This document shows positions 1 through 8,369 of a stretch of DNA of 64,000 bases, piece by piece. A program made the translations under genes and the position numbers. The first letter of the stretch is position 1. Each line of letters begins with the position of its first letter. The DNA comes from an uncultured Mucilaginibacter sp. (GTDB taxonomy: Bacteria; Bacteroidota; Bacteroidia; Sphingobacteriales; Sphingobacteriaceae), in contig CAIPFE010000028.1 in NCBI GenBank assembly GCA_903864275.1, positions 62,001 to 126,000 of the forward strand, written 5' to 3'. A model generated the notes under the pieces. That model was not told the origin of the DNA. It saw only the letters and a program-made list of their open reading frames with translations, and did not search any database.

Positions 1-40
1 CCATGAATAGGTAATCGCGGGAAAGGTCAACGCCGTGCTG

Positions 41-89
41 GTCACTTAGCAAGTGAGGTGCTAAAACAAGTTCAGCATGACGTTTTTTT
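41..89. repeat. Partial REP-like intergenic repeat arm
   Basis: The plus strand reads gtgaggtgctaaaacaag followed by ttcagcatgacg and seven T. The reverse complement matches the cgtcatgctgaacttgttt motif that I recall as a dispersed intergenic palindrome in Sphingobacteriaceae genomes. Only one full arm is present here; a short hairpin (cactt / aagtg, 43-55) stands in for the other. The T run could help end transcription coming from the left. The family assignment is from memory and was not searched. Confidence 0.5.
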
Positions 90-104
90 ATTATTAGATA
101 GCGT

Positions 105-500
105 ATGGAACCGGAAGAACTGTTAAACGAAGAGAAAAATAACGAAGAAAGTAAAAAGGAAAGTCCGCTGGTAAGCTTGGAGCCGGACCTGAAATTTTTT
201 AATGAATCCATCCATGAGGTTGCGATCGAGATCATGGTGGAAGGCCTTTCCAATTACCCGATATTTATTGCCCACCAGCACGAGCTAAAATTAGGCGAAC
301 TGATCCTCGACCGCCACGACCTGAATACGGAGTGGAGCATCCATGCCTCTACGTTGGAAGAATTTTTAGAAAAAGGGATCATAAAGGAAATATTAAAAGA
401 ACGTTTCATCAAATCGTATAAAAACCCAAATGATTTTATGTGCGTGTTTGTGGTAGTGCCCGAAGGGGCCAATTTTATTTATTACCCATATGTGAAGTGA
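105..500 (+). CDS. Hypothetical protein, 131 aa
   Basis: I do not recognise a named family. The N-terminal 25 residues are very rich in Glu, Lys and Asn and probably disordered. The rest looks like a compact alpha/beta domain with hydrophobic strands (IEIMVEGLSNYPIFIAH; FMCVFVVVPEGANFIYYPYV) and no signal peptide or membrane segment, so it is probably cytoplasmic. It lies 163 bases ahead of a phosphoribosyltransferase gene on the same strand, and the two may be cotranscribed. Codon use and composition match the neighbours. The ATG at 105 follows a T/A-rich stretch and is the only reasonable start. Confidence 0.7.
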   Translation: MEPEELLNEEKNNEESKKESPLVSLEPDLKFFNESIHEVAIEIMVEGLSNYPIFIAHQHELKLGELILDRHDLNTEWSIHASTLEEFLEKGIIKEILKERFIKSYKNPNDFMCVFVVVPEGANFIYYPYVK

Positions 501-663
501 TAATTTTTCTCTTATTTTGAATCTTATTTATCTAAATTTGAATCGTGTGAGATGTCTTCCACCTCCGGAAGAAGCAACAAGGGAACGTTTACCTTCGTAA
601 TATTGCCCTGCCACCGCACAAAGTCAATTCTTAATGAAGTTTTTAATTTCGAACGACATTTCT

Positions 664-1173
664 ATGCCCGATAAACACATTCTTATATTAAATCACCAGC
701 AAATTCAGCAAAAGATAGACCGTATTGCCTACCAGGTGCTGGAAGACAATTTTGATGAAGACGAGATCATAATTGCCGGTATTTTGCCCCAGGGCAACAA
801 GATCGCTAAAAGGATAAAAGACATCCTCGATGAGATAGCACCGTTCAAAAGCGGGCTTGTTACCATCGAACTCGACAAACAAAGCACCAGCCTGATAGCA
901 AATATCGATTTTGACGTAAATGATTGTAGTAACAAAGTGGTTATTCTGGTAGATGATGTAATGAACAGCGGCAAAACCCTTGCCTATGGCTTCGGTGTTT
1001 TCAGGGATGTTCCCCTGAAAAAATTACGCACCGTGGTTTTAATCGACCGCAACCATAAAAGTTTCCCGATGACCACCGATTATGCCGGCATCGCTCTCTC
1101 TACCGTTTTAAAAGAGCACGTGGATGTTGTTCTGGATGAGGAAGACGAAGAGGATGCGGTTTATTTGAGGTAG
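664..1173 (+). CDS. PyrR-like type I phosphoribosyltransferase
   Basis: A small cytoplasmic phosphoribosyltransferase of about 169 residues. The diagnostic PRPP-binding loop is present as VVILVDDVMNSGKTLAYG, two acidic residues followed by a Gly/Lys/Thr-rich turn, as in PyrR, uracil and hypoxanthine phosphoribosyltransferases. The C-terminal acidic tail (DEEDEEDAVYLR) is unusual but plausible. I chose the ATG at 664 over 634 because the core strand starts right after it and the upstream ten residues add nothing recognisable; this is not certain. It may act in nucleobase salvage or, as for PyrR, in pyrimidine regulation. The substrate cannot be read from the sequence. Confidence 0.85.
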   Translation: MPDKHILILNHQQIQQKIDRIAYQVLEDNFDEDEIIIAGILPQGNKIAKRIKDILDEIAPFKSGLVTIELDKQSTSLIANIDFDVNDCSNKVVILVDDVMNSGKTLAYGFGVFRDVPLKKLRTVVLIDRNHKSFPMTTDYAGIALSTVLKEHVDVVLDEEDEEDAVYLR

Positions 1174-1216
1174 ATATATATAGTACCCGGATTTAGAAAT
1201 TAGCCTTTCACCCATC

Positions 1217-1531
1217 TTACATCATGTGATAAATACGGATATAAATGGCAACCCCATAAGCCATCAATATCACTGTGTTTAAAACAAGCAGCCAGTTCAA
1301 ATCCTGTTCCTTATATTTTTTAACAGCGCAAACAACCAACAAACTGACAAATCCCAAAATCAAAATTGCCGGGAATATCATTTCCCATTTGTGACGAAAG
1401 GACAAGTAAATATTTTGCAGCTTTGTTTGATCACCCAGCAGAAAAGGCGGTACCAAAGCGATCAGCAACAAAAGAAAAAAGAGGCGGACGACAATTTTGG
1501 TTACAATTCGGTTAACTTTCATGGGCCGCAA
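1217..1531 (-). CDS. Small inner-membrane protein, 104 aa
   Basis: Three hydrophobic segments are visible: about residues 11-31 (VVRLFFLLLLIALVPPFLLG), 53-69 (FPAILILGFVSLLVVCA) and 80-98 (LLVLNTVILMAYGVAIYI), with a basic N-terminus. This predicts a three-pass inner-membrane protein. No family is recognised. It runs convergent to the phosphoribosyltransferase gene and follows the TPR gene on the same strand with an 18-base gap, so those two may form an operon. Confidence 0.65.
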   Translation of the reverse strand: MRPMKVNRIVTKIVVRLFFLLLLIALVPPFLLGDQTKLQNIYLSFRHKWEMIFPAILILGFVSLLVVCAVKKYKEQDLNWLLVLNTVILMAYGVAIYIRIYHMM

Positions 1532-1549
1532 AAATAATAGAAATCCGGC

Positions 1550-2152
1550 TTATTTATCAGTCAAAATGTCGATACAATTTCTGCCCAATGCCTTTAAACG
1601 GCTGTCCAGCGAGTTTAATCCCTGCGAGTCTTTGATATTTTTATAGAGTGTTTTTATTATAGCGAGCGTTTCATCACTCGGGTCGCAGGCCTGGGCTTTT
1701 TCCAGGTGCGGCAGTGCTTTTCTTGCAGCGTTGGCATAAGCTATTGTAAGCTGGGCATTTAAGGTTTTGTCATTTGAAGAAGCATTAATTTCCCCTTCAA
1801 TCTCCTTTACATTTTCAAGGTACAGGTAACCCAGGGCCCGGTGGGCCACATAATAATCGGGTACTGCAGCCGCAACTTTTTCATAATAAGGTAAGGCTTT
1901 AGTATGCTGGTCATTATCCTCGTACATTTTCCCAACCGAGAAGTAAAAACTTATCCTTGCTTTTTCGGGTAATTTATCCGCGTAAGGCAGCAGCTTTTCG
2001 CCAAGCTCCAATGCTTTGCCTTCTTCACCCTGGAACCTGGCCAGGTTAAAATCTAAATACCGGTTGTAAACAGAATCGGCGGATGGCGATTGTGCGTGAA
2101 CAGCCAGGCCCGTCCAAACAGAAAATATCAACAATAATATCCCTTTTCGCAT
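1550..2152 (-). CDS. Exported TPR-repeat protein
   Basis: About 200 residues from the ATG at 2152, which gives a clean signal peptide (MRKGILLLIFSVWTGLAVHAQ) cleaved after HAQ. The longer reading to 2215 adds 21 residues without hydrophobic character and is rejected. The mature part carries TPR-like helical pairs (ARISFYFSVGKMYEDNDQHT, YYEKVAAAVPDYYVAHRALG, ALPHLEKAQACDPSDETLA), so it is probably a periplasmic protein-interaction scaffold. It lies downstream of the alkylation-repair cluster on the same strand. Nothing ties it functionally to that cluster. Confidence 0.75.
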   Translation of the reverse strand: MRKGILLLIFSVWTGLAVHAQSPSADSVYNRYLDFNLARFQGEEGKALELGEKLLPYADKLPEKARISFYFSVGKMYEDNDQHTKALPYYEKVAAAVPDYYVAHRALGYLYLENVKEIEGEINASSNDKTLNAQLTIAYANAARKALPHLEKAQACDPSDETLAIIKTLYKNIKDSQGLNSLDSRLKALGRNCIDILTDK

Positions 2153-2211
2153 AGCTGATGTGTCGCCAAATATAAAACCTTCGCATGAAAAACGGTCGCC
2201 TAACCGACATT

Positions 2212-2475
2212 TCACATTAAAGAAGCTTTCCAGCGTTTATAGTCAATTCGCATACAATGCCCGCATGGCCGGTAATCTGATTCAACAGCTTCGGCGGCTG
2301 AACTGAAGAAAACCCGGTTTTGCGCTTTCATCCGCTTGCCCGATGGACAATCCAATGTACCGTATATCTTCAGCTTCAGGTTACCCGCAAATGCAATTTC
2401 GTTTTTATCCAGCAGTTGTTTTAATTGCCTGCTCCGTTTAAACGTGCTATCCCCTAATGAAGTATGCCTCATCAT
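2212..2475 (-). CDS. Stand-alone Ada-type metal-binding domain protein
   Basis: This 87-residue protein matches the N-terminal zinc domain of Ada: YGTLDCPSGKRM, then RVFFSSAAEAVESDYRPCGHC. Three cysteines align with zinc ligands of Ada (equivalents of Cys42, Cys69 and Cys72). The position of the methyl-acceptor Cys38, four residues before the first Cys, is Gly here, so the classic phosphotriester methyl transfer is not expected. The gene overlaps the upstream oxygenase gene by four bases (ATGA), which implies translational coupling. The Ada methyltransferase encoded just upstream lacks this domain, so the two may act as a split Ada. Metal binding is likely; the function is inferred. Confidence 0.8.
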   Translation of the reverse strand: MMRHTSLGDSTFKRSRQLKQLLDKNEIAFAGNLKLKIYGTLDCPSGKRMKAQNRVFFSSAAEAVESDYRPCGHCMRIDYKRWKASLM

Positions 2476-3179
2476 GTTGCATCATGAAAAATAATACCCA
2501 GCGTGTGCCGTTTACCGGAGATAATCTCGCTCACCCCATGTTTCATATTTACCCGGTAATAGGCCTTGCTTCCTTTTACCGGCCTGAAATTGGTGGTGAA
2601 CACCAGCATATCGCCCCTGCGTGGTTTTAATACAATAGCTTTTGATTGCGCCCGTGGCCTTTGCTCGATCAATACAAATTCACCGCCCTGGTAATCCTTT
2701 TCCGGCTCATTTAAAAACAAAACCAGTTGCATCGGGAAATAAACATCGCCATACAGATCCTGGTGCAGCGCGTTATAACCGCCTTCACCATATTGCAATA
2801 TCAACGGTGTTGGACGGTTTTGATGATGTATATGACAATGTTCCAGCAATTGCTCCAGGCTTTCCGGGAAGGAAGTATCAATATTCAATACCCGCATCCA
2901 ACTATTGGCAATAGGCGCAAGTTTGGGATACACACTTTCCCTTAATTCCTGTACGATCGCCGGCAATGGGTATTGAAAATATTTGTATTCGCCCAAACCA
3001 TAACCGAATTGCTCCATATTAATGGTTTTGCGATACAAGGTTTCGTTGTTGTATCGGACGGTCAATTTATCGCATTCCTCTCCTGTTAAAACCCCGGCTG
3101 TAACGGCATAACCTTTTTGGTTTATATCCTCTGTGATATTGTCCCAATCTAAAAGGCCAACTCTTTTCACTATTTCCAT
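2472..3179 (-). CDS. 2OG-Fe(II) oxygenase (COG3826 / Oxygenase-NA type)
   Basis: A 235-residue Fe(II)/2-oxoglutarate dioxygenase. Visible family features are the N-terminal helix ending in GYAVTAGVLTGEECDKL, the iron-binding HQDLYGD (His-x-Asp), GGEFVLIEQRPRAQSKA, the distal His in NMKHGVSE, and the C-terminal RHTLGIIFHDAT. This family often sits beside ada or alkB-like genes, and here the gene lies between an Ada methyltransferase and an Ada zinc-domain protein. I infer a role in repair of alkylated substrates; the actual substrate of the family is not established. It is cytoplasmic, with no signal peptide. Confidence 0.88.
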   Translation of the reverse strand: MEIVKRVGLLDWDNITEDINQKGYAVTAGVLTGEECDKLTVRYNNETLYRKTINMEQFGYGLGEYKYFQYPLPAIVQELRESVYPKLAPIANSWMRVLNIDTSFPESLEQLLEHCHIHHQNRPTPLILQYGEGGYNALHQDLYGDVYFPMQLVLFLNEPEKDYQGGEFVLIEQRPRAQSKAIVLKPRRGDMLVFTTNFRPVKGSKAYYRVNMKHGVSEIISGKRHTLGIIFHDAT

Positions 3180-3233
3180 GTTTTTAAAGATTTAAGCTTG
3201 AAACAACTTTTCAAATCAATCAACTTATTCAAC

Positions 3234-4082
3234 TCACTCAACTAAACCCACCTTAGCCGCCTCCCAGCCAATCATAGCCGATTTGCGCGTGGCACCCCAA
3301 TGGTATTGCCCGGTTTCGCCGGTTGATTTAATGACCCGGTGGCAGGGGATCAAAAAGGCAACTGGGTTATCGCCAACAGCGCTGCCTACCGCCCTGCTTG
3401 CATTGGGCTGGTGGATAGCTGCAGCGACCGAAGAATAGGTGGACAAACCGCCCAAAGGGACATTAAGTAATGCTTCCCATACCTTAAGCTGAAAACTGGT
3501 GCCTTTTAAATGTAGCTTAATTTTTGATAATTCCGACCAATCCTTTTTGAAAATGAATAACGCGTTTTGCTGGGCAATGTCAACCACCTGGGTGTATTGG
3601 GCATTGGGAAATTGTTCATATAAGTTGTTAAATGCCTGCTCCCTGTCATCGGCGAAAGCCATATAGCAAATGCCTTTAGGTGTTGATGCTACGATGATAT
3701 TGCCAAATGGACTTTCTGCAAAACTGTAATTGATGGAAAGTGCCTTGCCGCCGTTTTTATATTCTGCCGGTGTCATACCTTCAATGTTCATAAACAGGTC
3801 GTGCAGGCGGCTGGTTCCTGAAAGACCGGTTTCAAAAGCCGTGTCGAACAGCGTTGCCTGCTTGTCTTTTAATATGCCCTTGGCATAATCGAGGCTCAGG
3901 TATTGCAAAAACTTTTTGGGGCTGATGCCTGCCCAGTCGGTAAACATGCGCTGAAAATGGAAGGGGCTTAAATTTACTTTTTCGGCGACCTCGTCGAGGT
4001 TTGGCTGTTCCTTAAAATTGAGTTTTATGTAATTGATCGCTTCGGCGATCCTTTCATAATTTATTATTTCCTGTGAGCTCAT
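3234..4082 (-). CDS. ada: Ada: AraC-type regulator fused to methylguanine methyltransferase
   Basis: A 282-residue protein with an AraC-type DNA-binding domain (about residues 5-110, including VAEKVNLSPFHFQRMFTDWAG) followed by an O6-methylguanine-DNA methyltransferase domain. The active-site motif is FLIPCHRVI near residue 247, whose Cys accepts the alkyl group. The N-terminal metal-binding domain of E. coli Ada is missing; a free-standing copy is encoded two genes downstream. The protein should repair O6-alkylguanine and activate transcription, but how it senses damage without the phosphotriester domain is open. It is the first gene of a minus-strand cluster with the oxygenase (54-base gap). 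Confidence 0.93.
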   Translation of the reverse strand: MSSQEIINYERIAEAINYIKLNFKEQPNLDEVAEKVNLSPFHFQRMFTDWAGISPKKFLQYLSLDYAKGILKDKQATLFDTAFETGLSGTSRLHDLFMNIEGMTPAEYKNGGKALSINYSFAESPFGNIIVASTPKGICYMAFADDREQAFNNLYEQFPNAQYTQVVDIAQQNALFIFKKDWSELSKIKLHLKGTSFQLKVWEALLNVPLGGLSTYSSVAAAIHQPNASRAVGSAVGDNPVAFLIPCHRVIKSTGETGQYHWGATRKSAMIGWEAAKVGLVE

Positions 4083-4251
4083 AGCTTTTAATATTTATAC
4101 AACAAATGTACCTATGCACTACAGGCTTTGAAACCCGGAACTTGCTATGTTTTGATGTTAGCTGGTTAAAATGATTGGGTTGGACGAAACCAATTCCAAC
4201 ATTTTTGTTGCAATATACTTGCTGACTATTCCCTGCGTTTGCATAAGTAAT

Positions 4252-4259
4252 TACATTTG
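4252..4259 (+). promoter_or_regulatory. Bacteroidota -7 element (TACATTTG)
   Basis: TACATTTG fits the Bacteroidota primary-sigma -7 consensus TAnnTTTG and lies 19 bases before the ATG at 4279. No TTG is found at the usual distance upstream, so the -33 element is weak or absent. Confidence 0.5.
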
Positions 4260-4278
4260 CACCAATAAAATCACAATT

Positions 4279-4911
4279 ATGACAAAATTTTTTACTCCCG
4301 TGTTAATTGTACTTGGAATTTATTCATCAACCTTTGCCCAAACAAAAAACAACGTTGAATTTGGGGCAAATATTGGTTATAACGTTGCATACATAAATGA
4401 AACGGGGTATGGCAACCTTAACAGCCCGGCCATCGGCGGGGTTAACTTAGCGGTTTCTGCCGATATTAAAGTTTCGGACAGGTGGAGCATTAAAGGCAAA
4501 CTGATCTATGACCAAAAAGGCTGGAACGATGGTTACATGGTTGAGGCTGGCGGAGCAACCGTCGATTACGTCAATTTTCGATTAAATTATATAACTATCC
4601 CGGTAACGGCGAACTGGCATTTTGGAAGAATGAAGAACTGGTATTTAAATCTTGGCCCGTATGCTGGTTTTTTGCTAAACGCCGAGGAAACTTCGAGTGG
4701 TGCCGATATTAAGCCTGGATTTAACAATACGGATTTTGGTATCGCGCTGGGTATCGGCGTTAAATTCCCTATTACGGACAAAGTAAGATTATTTATTGAA
4801 GACGAGGGAGAGGCGGGAGTTGTAAATATATTAAAAGGCTCTCAAAGTGGCATTTTAATTCAAAATGTAAGGTCAGGTATTAATGTTGGGATCAATTTCC
4901 CATTGGATTAA
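4279..4911 (+). CDS. Outer-membrane beta-barrel protein (paralog A)
   Basis: The ATG at 4279 gives a 210-residue protein with a signal peptide (MTKFFTPVLIVLGIYSSTFAQ). The upstream extension to 4171 runs through the promoter and is rejected. The mature part alternates short amphipathic strands (VEFGANIGYNV, WSIKGKLIYDQKGWNDG, LNYITIPVTANWHFG, WYLNLGPYAGFLLNAEETS) and ends in hydrophobic Phe-Pro-Leu-Asp, typical of small porin-like outer-membrane beta-barrels. It is clearly paralogous to the gene at 5945-6583. Ligand and role are unknown. Confidence 0.85.
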   Translation: MTKFFTPVLIVLGIYSSTFAQTKNNVEFGANIGYNVAYINETGYGNLNSPAIGGVNLAVSADIKVSDRWSIKGKLIYDQKGWNDGYMVEAGGATVDYVNFRLNYITIPVTANWHFGRMKNWYLNLGPYAGFLLNAEETSSGADIKPGFNNTDFGIALGIGVKFPITDKVRLFIEDEGEAGVVNILKGSQSGILIQNVRSGINVGINFPLD

Positions 4912-4957
4912 CAGATTATCCACAACTACTCACCCAATCAATTTAACCAACAACGAG

Positions 4958-5854
4958 CTAATTCAATCGGTACCCCTTAAAAAAACCCCAAATCACCTCG
5001 CAGGCATTCATGTTGTGCGTAACGGGGCCGATCATATTTTTAGGCAGATATTGTGTGCCTCCCGGCCAGGTATGGCCGCCATTGGTTATGGTGTAGCCAA
5101 TTACTTTAATACCCGTAGCGGGGTTGCTGTATTCTTCCTTAATAATGCTTGTTCCATCCCCGGTATTGTCCGGTATGTTAGTAACAACAGGGGTTTTATC
5201 GCAATGGTCTGCATCAGCCCAAAGTTTTAAAATATCCTCGTGCCCATAAAATACCTCGCGGCTTGCAATCCTTTTCAATACCCCGTCATAAGGCACCAGC
5301 GGGTCTTTTGTTCCCTGGATATACATTATCGGGATCGGTTTATTAGGCTGGTAGCCCATCTTTTTGATCATAGATGCGCCCACTGCTGCGATGGCCGCAA
5401 TGCGGTTATTCAACTCACAGGCGAGGCGCGAGGACAAGAAACCGCCGTTTGACATACCGGTTACATAGACCCGGCTTGCATCGCCATGATATGTATTAAT
5501 GATATAGGTTATCAGTTGGTCAATAAATTTTACATCGTCAATTCCCTTCCGGTTGGCGGGTGTTGGTCCGCCGGCATTCCAGCTGCGGTCGATACCGCTG
5601 GGGCACACGATTATGAACTTGTCTCTTTCGGCAAGGGGCCTGAAGTCGGCAAACCTAAGCATACTTTTCCCATCGCCAAACCTGCCGTGTAAAGAAATGA
5701 TTACGGGTAATTTATCCGTAGTATTGGTTAGCGATGGGATATAGGTTATAAACTGGCGACTGATATTGTCAACAATAATTTCCTCATTTTTTTGCTGCGA
5801 CCGGGCCGGGGCGGCTATGGCGAAAAATATAAAAAGACAAAATAAAGGTCTCAT
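4958..5854 (-). CDS. Secreted PHB depolymerase/feruloyl esterase-family hydrolase
   Basis: A 298-residue alpha/beta hydrolase with a signal peptide (MRPLFCLFIFFAIAAPARSQ). The oxyanion strand VIISLHG, nucleophile motif GMSNGG (Ser about 135), acid motif GTKDPLVPYDG (Asp about 184) and GGHTWPGG (His about 261) match the LpqC/poly-3-hydroxybutyrate depolymerase and feruloyl esterase group. It probably hydrolyses an ester outside the cytoplasm; the substrate (polyester or plant-derived feruloyl ester) cannot be decided. It lies on the opposite strand between two paralogous beta-barrel genes. Confidence 0.87.
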   Translation of the reverse strand: MRPLFCLFIFFAIAAPARSQQKNEEIIVDNISRQFITYIPSLTNTTDKLPVIISLHGRFGDGKSMLRFADFRPLAERDKFIIVCPSGIDRSWNAGGPTPANRKGIDDVKFIDQLITYIINTYHGDASRVYVTGMSNGGFLSSRLACELNNRIAAIAAVGASMIKKMGYQPNKPIPIMYIQGTKDPLVPYDGVLKRIASREVFYGHEDILKLWADADHCDKTPVVTNIPDNTGDGTSIIKEEYSNPATGIKVIGYTITNGGHTWPGGTQYLPKNMIGPVTHNMNACEVIWGFFKGYRLN

Positions 5855-5944
5855 TAAAAATAATTTGTGTCAAACAAATTTACGATATTTGGCACATCAG
5901 CGTTCGCTGCTCAAATTATTTATTTTCAACCTGGTTTACACAAC

Positions 5945-6583
5945 ATGAGAAGATTCCTTACCGCCATCCTGGTTTTATTAACCTTTTCCATCACTGCATT
6001 TTCACAAACAAAGGGTTACGTTGAAATGGGGGCCACCCTCGGCTACAACTTATCGAACGTAGCCGTAAGTCCTTATACTTCTAATTATTCATTTAGGAGC
6101 GGTTTTAATCTAGGTGTTTCAGGAGAATATTATTTCACCGAACAGTGGGGGTTAGCTGCCAAATTGCTGTACGACGAAAAAGGCTGGAACAATGGTTTTA
6201 TTATAATGGCCGGCCAGCAGCAACATACCACCGATTATCAAATAAATTATATTACCCTGCCAATAATGGCGTCCCTGCATTTCGGGAAAACAAAAAACTG
6301 GTATGCGCGGGCAGGGTTTTACCTGGGGTTCCTGTTAGATGCCAAAGAAACTTCGGCGAATACCAATTTGAAGCCATTATTTAGCGGGTTGGATGTCGGC
6401 GGTGTAGGCGCGATCGGTGTAAAATTTCCACTGACAAAAACAGTTAAATTCTTTGTTGAAAGTGATGTGCAACCCGGGTTAAAAGCAATATTTACCGGCA
6501 ATTCTGGCGATGAAGTTTATGGTTTGGATGCCAGGAACTATAAGATAGGTATTAACCTGGGTGTTAATTTTCCGCTGAAATAG
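5945..6583 (+). CDS. Outer-membrane beta-barrel protein (paralog B)
   Basis: From the ATG at 5945 this is 212 residues with signal peptide MRRFLTAILVLLTFSITAFSQ. It shares blocks with the gene at 4279-4911: GYVEMGATLGYN, KLLYDEKGWNNGF, INYITLPIMASLHFGKTKNWY, GFLLDAKETS, GVKFPLTKTVKFFVE. The strand pattern and the C-terminal LGVNFPLK support a small porin-like barrel. Gene duplication followed by moderate divergence is the simplest explanation. The function is unknown. Confidence 0.85.
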   Translation: MRRFLTAILVLLTFSITAFSQTKGYVEMGATLGYNLSNVAVSPYTSNYSFRSGFNLGVSGEYYFTEQWGLAAKLLYDEKGWNNGFIIMAGQQQHTTDYQINYITLPIMASLHFGKTKNWYARAGFYLGFLLDAKETSANTNLKPLFSGLDVGGVGAIGVKFPLTKTVKFFVESDVQPGLKAIFTGNSGDEVYGLDARNYKIGINLGVNFPLK

Positions 6584-6587
6584 GTTT

Positions 6588-6626
6588 TATTTCGGATGTC
6601 GGATATTTGATGTCGGATTTATTAAG
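6588..6626. repeat. Low-complexity TTTCGGAT-type intergenic repeat
   Basis: Two or three spaced copies of the words tttcggat, gtcggat and tcggattta follow the stop codon. The same words recur at 9836-9870 and 43550-43646. Confidence 0.5.
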
Positions 6627-6705
6627 CGGTTGCAGCTCAAGTCTCCCTTACTGCTGATGAAAGGCTGAGTTAACCACGCGATGATAACATTAAAACCTAA
6701 ATATC

Positions 6706-7104
6706 ATGACCTTTAAAAATGCCATCAGCTGGTTCGAGATCCCATCAGCTGATATTAACCGCGCCCAGAAATTTTACGAAACTATTTTTGGTATCAGTAT
6801 GATATCCATGGATTTTCCCCAGTTGCAAATGCGGATGTTCCCTATCGATAATCCGATGAACATTGGCGGCGCAATTTGCCAAAGCGGCGGTTTTTACAAA
6901 CCATCCGAGGATAGCGGGCCGCTGGTTTATCTTAATGCAAACCCTGATGTACAGATCGTACTGGATAAAATAGAAGCTGCGGGCGGTAAGATTGTTGTTC
7001 CTAAAACGGAGATCTCCCCGGAGCATGGCCACATGGCGGTATTTTTAGATACGGAAGGGAACAGGGTTGCGCTGCATTCAATCCCCCAAGCCTCCGTCAG
7101 CTGA
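6706..7104 (+). CDS. VOC-family (glyoxalase-like) protein
   Basis: A 132-residue protein with the paired beta-alpha-beta modules of the vicinal oxygen chelate fold. The N-terminal module reads NAISWFEIPSADINRAQKFY and the C-terminal one begins near VYLNANPDVQIVLDKIEAAGG and ends with GHMAVFLDTEGNRVALHS. The final Glu-Gly-Asn pattern matches the metal-binding end of glyoxalase-like proteins, but the first metal residue is not obvious. It is cytoplasmic. The substrate is not predictable. Confidence 0.85.
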   Translation: MTFKNAISWFEIPSADINRAQKFYETIFGISMISMDFPQLQMRMFPIDNPMNIGGAICQSGGFYKPSEDSGPLVYLNANPDVQIVLDKIEAAGGKIVVPKTEISPEHGHMAVFLDTEGNRVALHSIPQASVS

Positions 7105-7129
7105 CAGAGAGTTTTGATTTGCAGGTAGT

Positions 7130-7669
7130 TTAAGTGGTTTTTCTCATCTTAACAATACCGAGCAACTCCCCATCAGGTAATGGCGCATTAATTCTTTCAA
7201 TTGCTCCATAACCCATAACAGAGTAAAGGGGAACGCCAGGCAAAGTTGCGCCTAATTCAAAACTTTTAAAGCCATTGTTTTTTGCGGCAGTTTCGCATAC
7301 ATTGATAATGTGGCGGCCCACGCCCTGCCTCGCATAATCAGGGTGCACGAAAAATGCCCTTATCCTTGCCGCATCATGTGTCGGATCGAGCAGCGGGTCT
7401 TCAATTTCTTTGTGCTGGTCGCCGCCGTACAGCGTGTTGCGTTTGCTCCATCCGCCGCAGCCAACTATCGTATTATCAATTTGGGCGACAAAGTAAGTGC
7501 CGTCGGTGATCAATTGCGTATCCACACCAAAAACGTATTTTATGGCGCTTTCAATTTGGTTGGGTGTGTAATAATCAGTGCTTAGCCCACGCACTGACAA
7601 GGCTATCAATTCGTTTAGTTGGGGTATATCGTCAAATGTGGCGGGGCGCGTAGTAATTGGCATAGGCAA
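7130..7669 (-). CDS. GNAT-family N-acetyltransferase
   Basis: A 179-residue GNAT protein. The acetyl-CoA-binding motif A is visible as IRAFFVHPDYARQGVGRHIINVCE (Arg-x-Gly-x-Gly type). It is preceded by a beta strand carrying GTYFVAQIDNTIVGCGGW and followed by the FELGATLPGVPLYSVMGYG motif-B region. It is cytoplasmic and stands alone, with convergent genes on the left. The substrate is unknown. The start could be 7669 or 7663; both give the same domain. Confidence 0.87.
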   Translation of the reverse strand: MPMPITTRPATFDDIPQLNELIALSVRGLSTDYYTPNQIESAIKYVFGVDTQLITDGTYFVAQIDNTIVGCGGWSKRNTLYGGDQHKEIEDPLLDPTHDAARIRAFFVHPDYARQGVGRHIINVCETAAKNNGFKSFELGATLPGVPLYSVMGYGAIERINAPLPDGELLGIVKMRKTT

Positions 7670-7743
7670 GGATAAGAAAATGTGTGGGATTTAGATTTGA
7701 CAACTTTTCAAAAGTTGTCAAATCTGCGCCAATGCTATAGTAT

Positions 7744-8139
7744 TTACTGATTATAGCTCAACTGCCACGATACCCCAAACCTGTCGTTAAGCCAGGTATA
7801 TTTTTTGCTGAAGGGATAAGCAGCTAACGGCATTAAAATACTGCCGTCGTTTGATAATTCCTTAAATAGCTTATCAATTTCGGCATCAGATTCACAATCA
7901 ACATAAAGCGACATTGCGGGCGTAAAAGTAAACGCATGTTTAACAGGGCTATCAATGCACATAAACTGCTGGCCATTTAAGTTGAATATAGCGTGCACAA
8001 CCGTGCCTTCGGGCCCGCCTTCATTGGCTTTGTAGCGGATGATACGCGTTATTTCGGAATTTGGAAATAAGGAGATGTAAAAGTTCATGGCTTCTTCGGC
8101 CTGGCCGGTGAACATGAGGAAGTTGGTAATTTTTTGCAT
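7744..8139 (-). CDS. PhnB-like VOC-family protein
   Basis: A 131-residue VOC protein of the PhnB/3-demethylubiquinone-methyltransferase-like group: ITNFLMFTGQAEEAMNFYISLFPNSEI at the N-terminus, then GTVVHAIFNLNGQQFMCIDS and a C-terminal FGVSWQLSYNQ. The pattern of aromatic and Gly/Gln residues is characteristic of this group, whose members are mostly of unknown substrate. It is cytoplasmic and divergent from the amidohydrolase gene. Confidence 0.85.
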   Translation of the reverse strand: MQKITNFLMFTGQAEEAMNFYISLFPNSEITRIIRYKANEGGPEGTVVHAIFNLNGQQFMCIDSPVKHAFTFTPAMSLYVDCESDAEIDKLFKELSNDGSILMPLAAYPFSKKYTWLNDRFGVSWQLSYNQ

Positions 8140-8369
8140 AAGATATTTATTATACAGGTTACAACAAGTGATTAATCCGACAGTTCAAGGTTTTAAATTT
8201 AGAAAAAATACACATAAAAAATCTTACGAATTAAAAATTGCTCCGGCGGATTCGGCGAATAATTTTGCTTTCGTTGCATTTCTGCATGCCTGTTTTAATG
8301 ATGCCAGGCACATATGGCTTCTTTATCTTTTATTTTTTTGTATAATTGGGAAACGTTATCCAATTCATC

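Noticed and set aside
4883..5230. 115-residue plus-strand frame
   Set aside because: It is the antisense shadow of the esterase gene.
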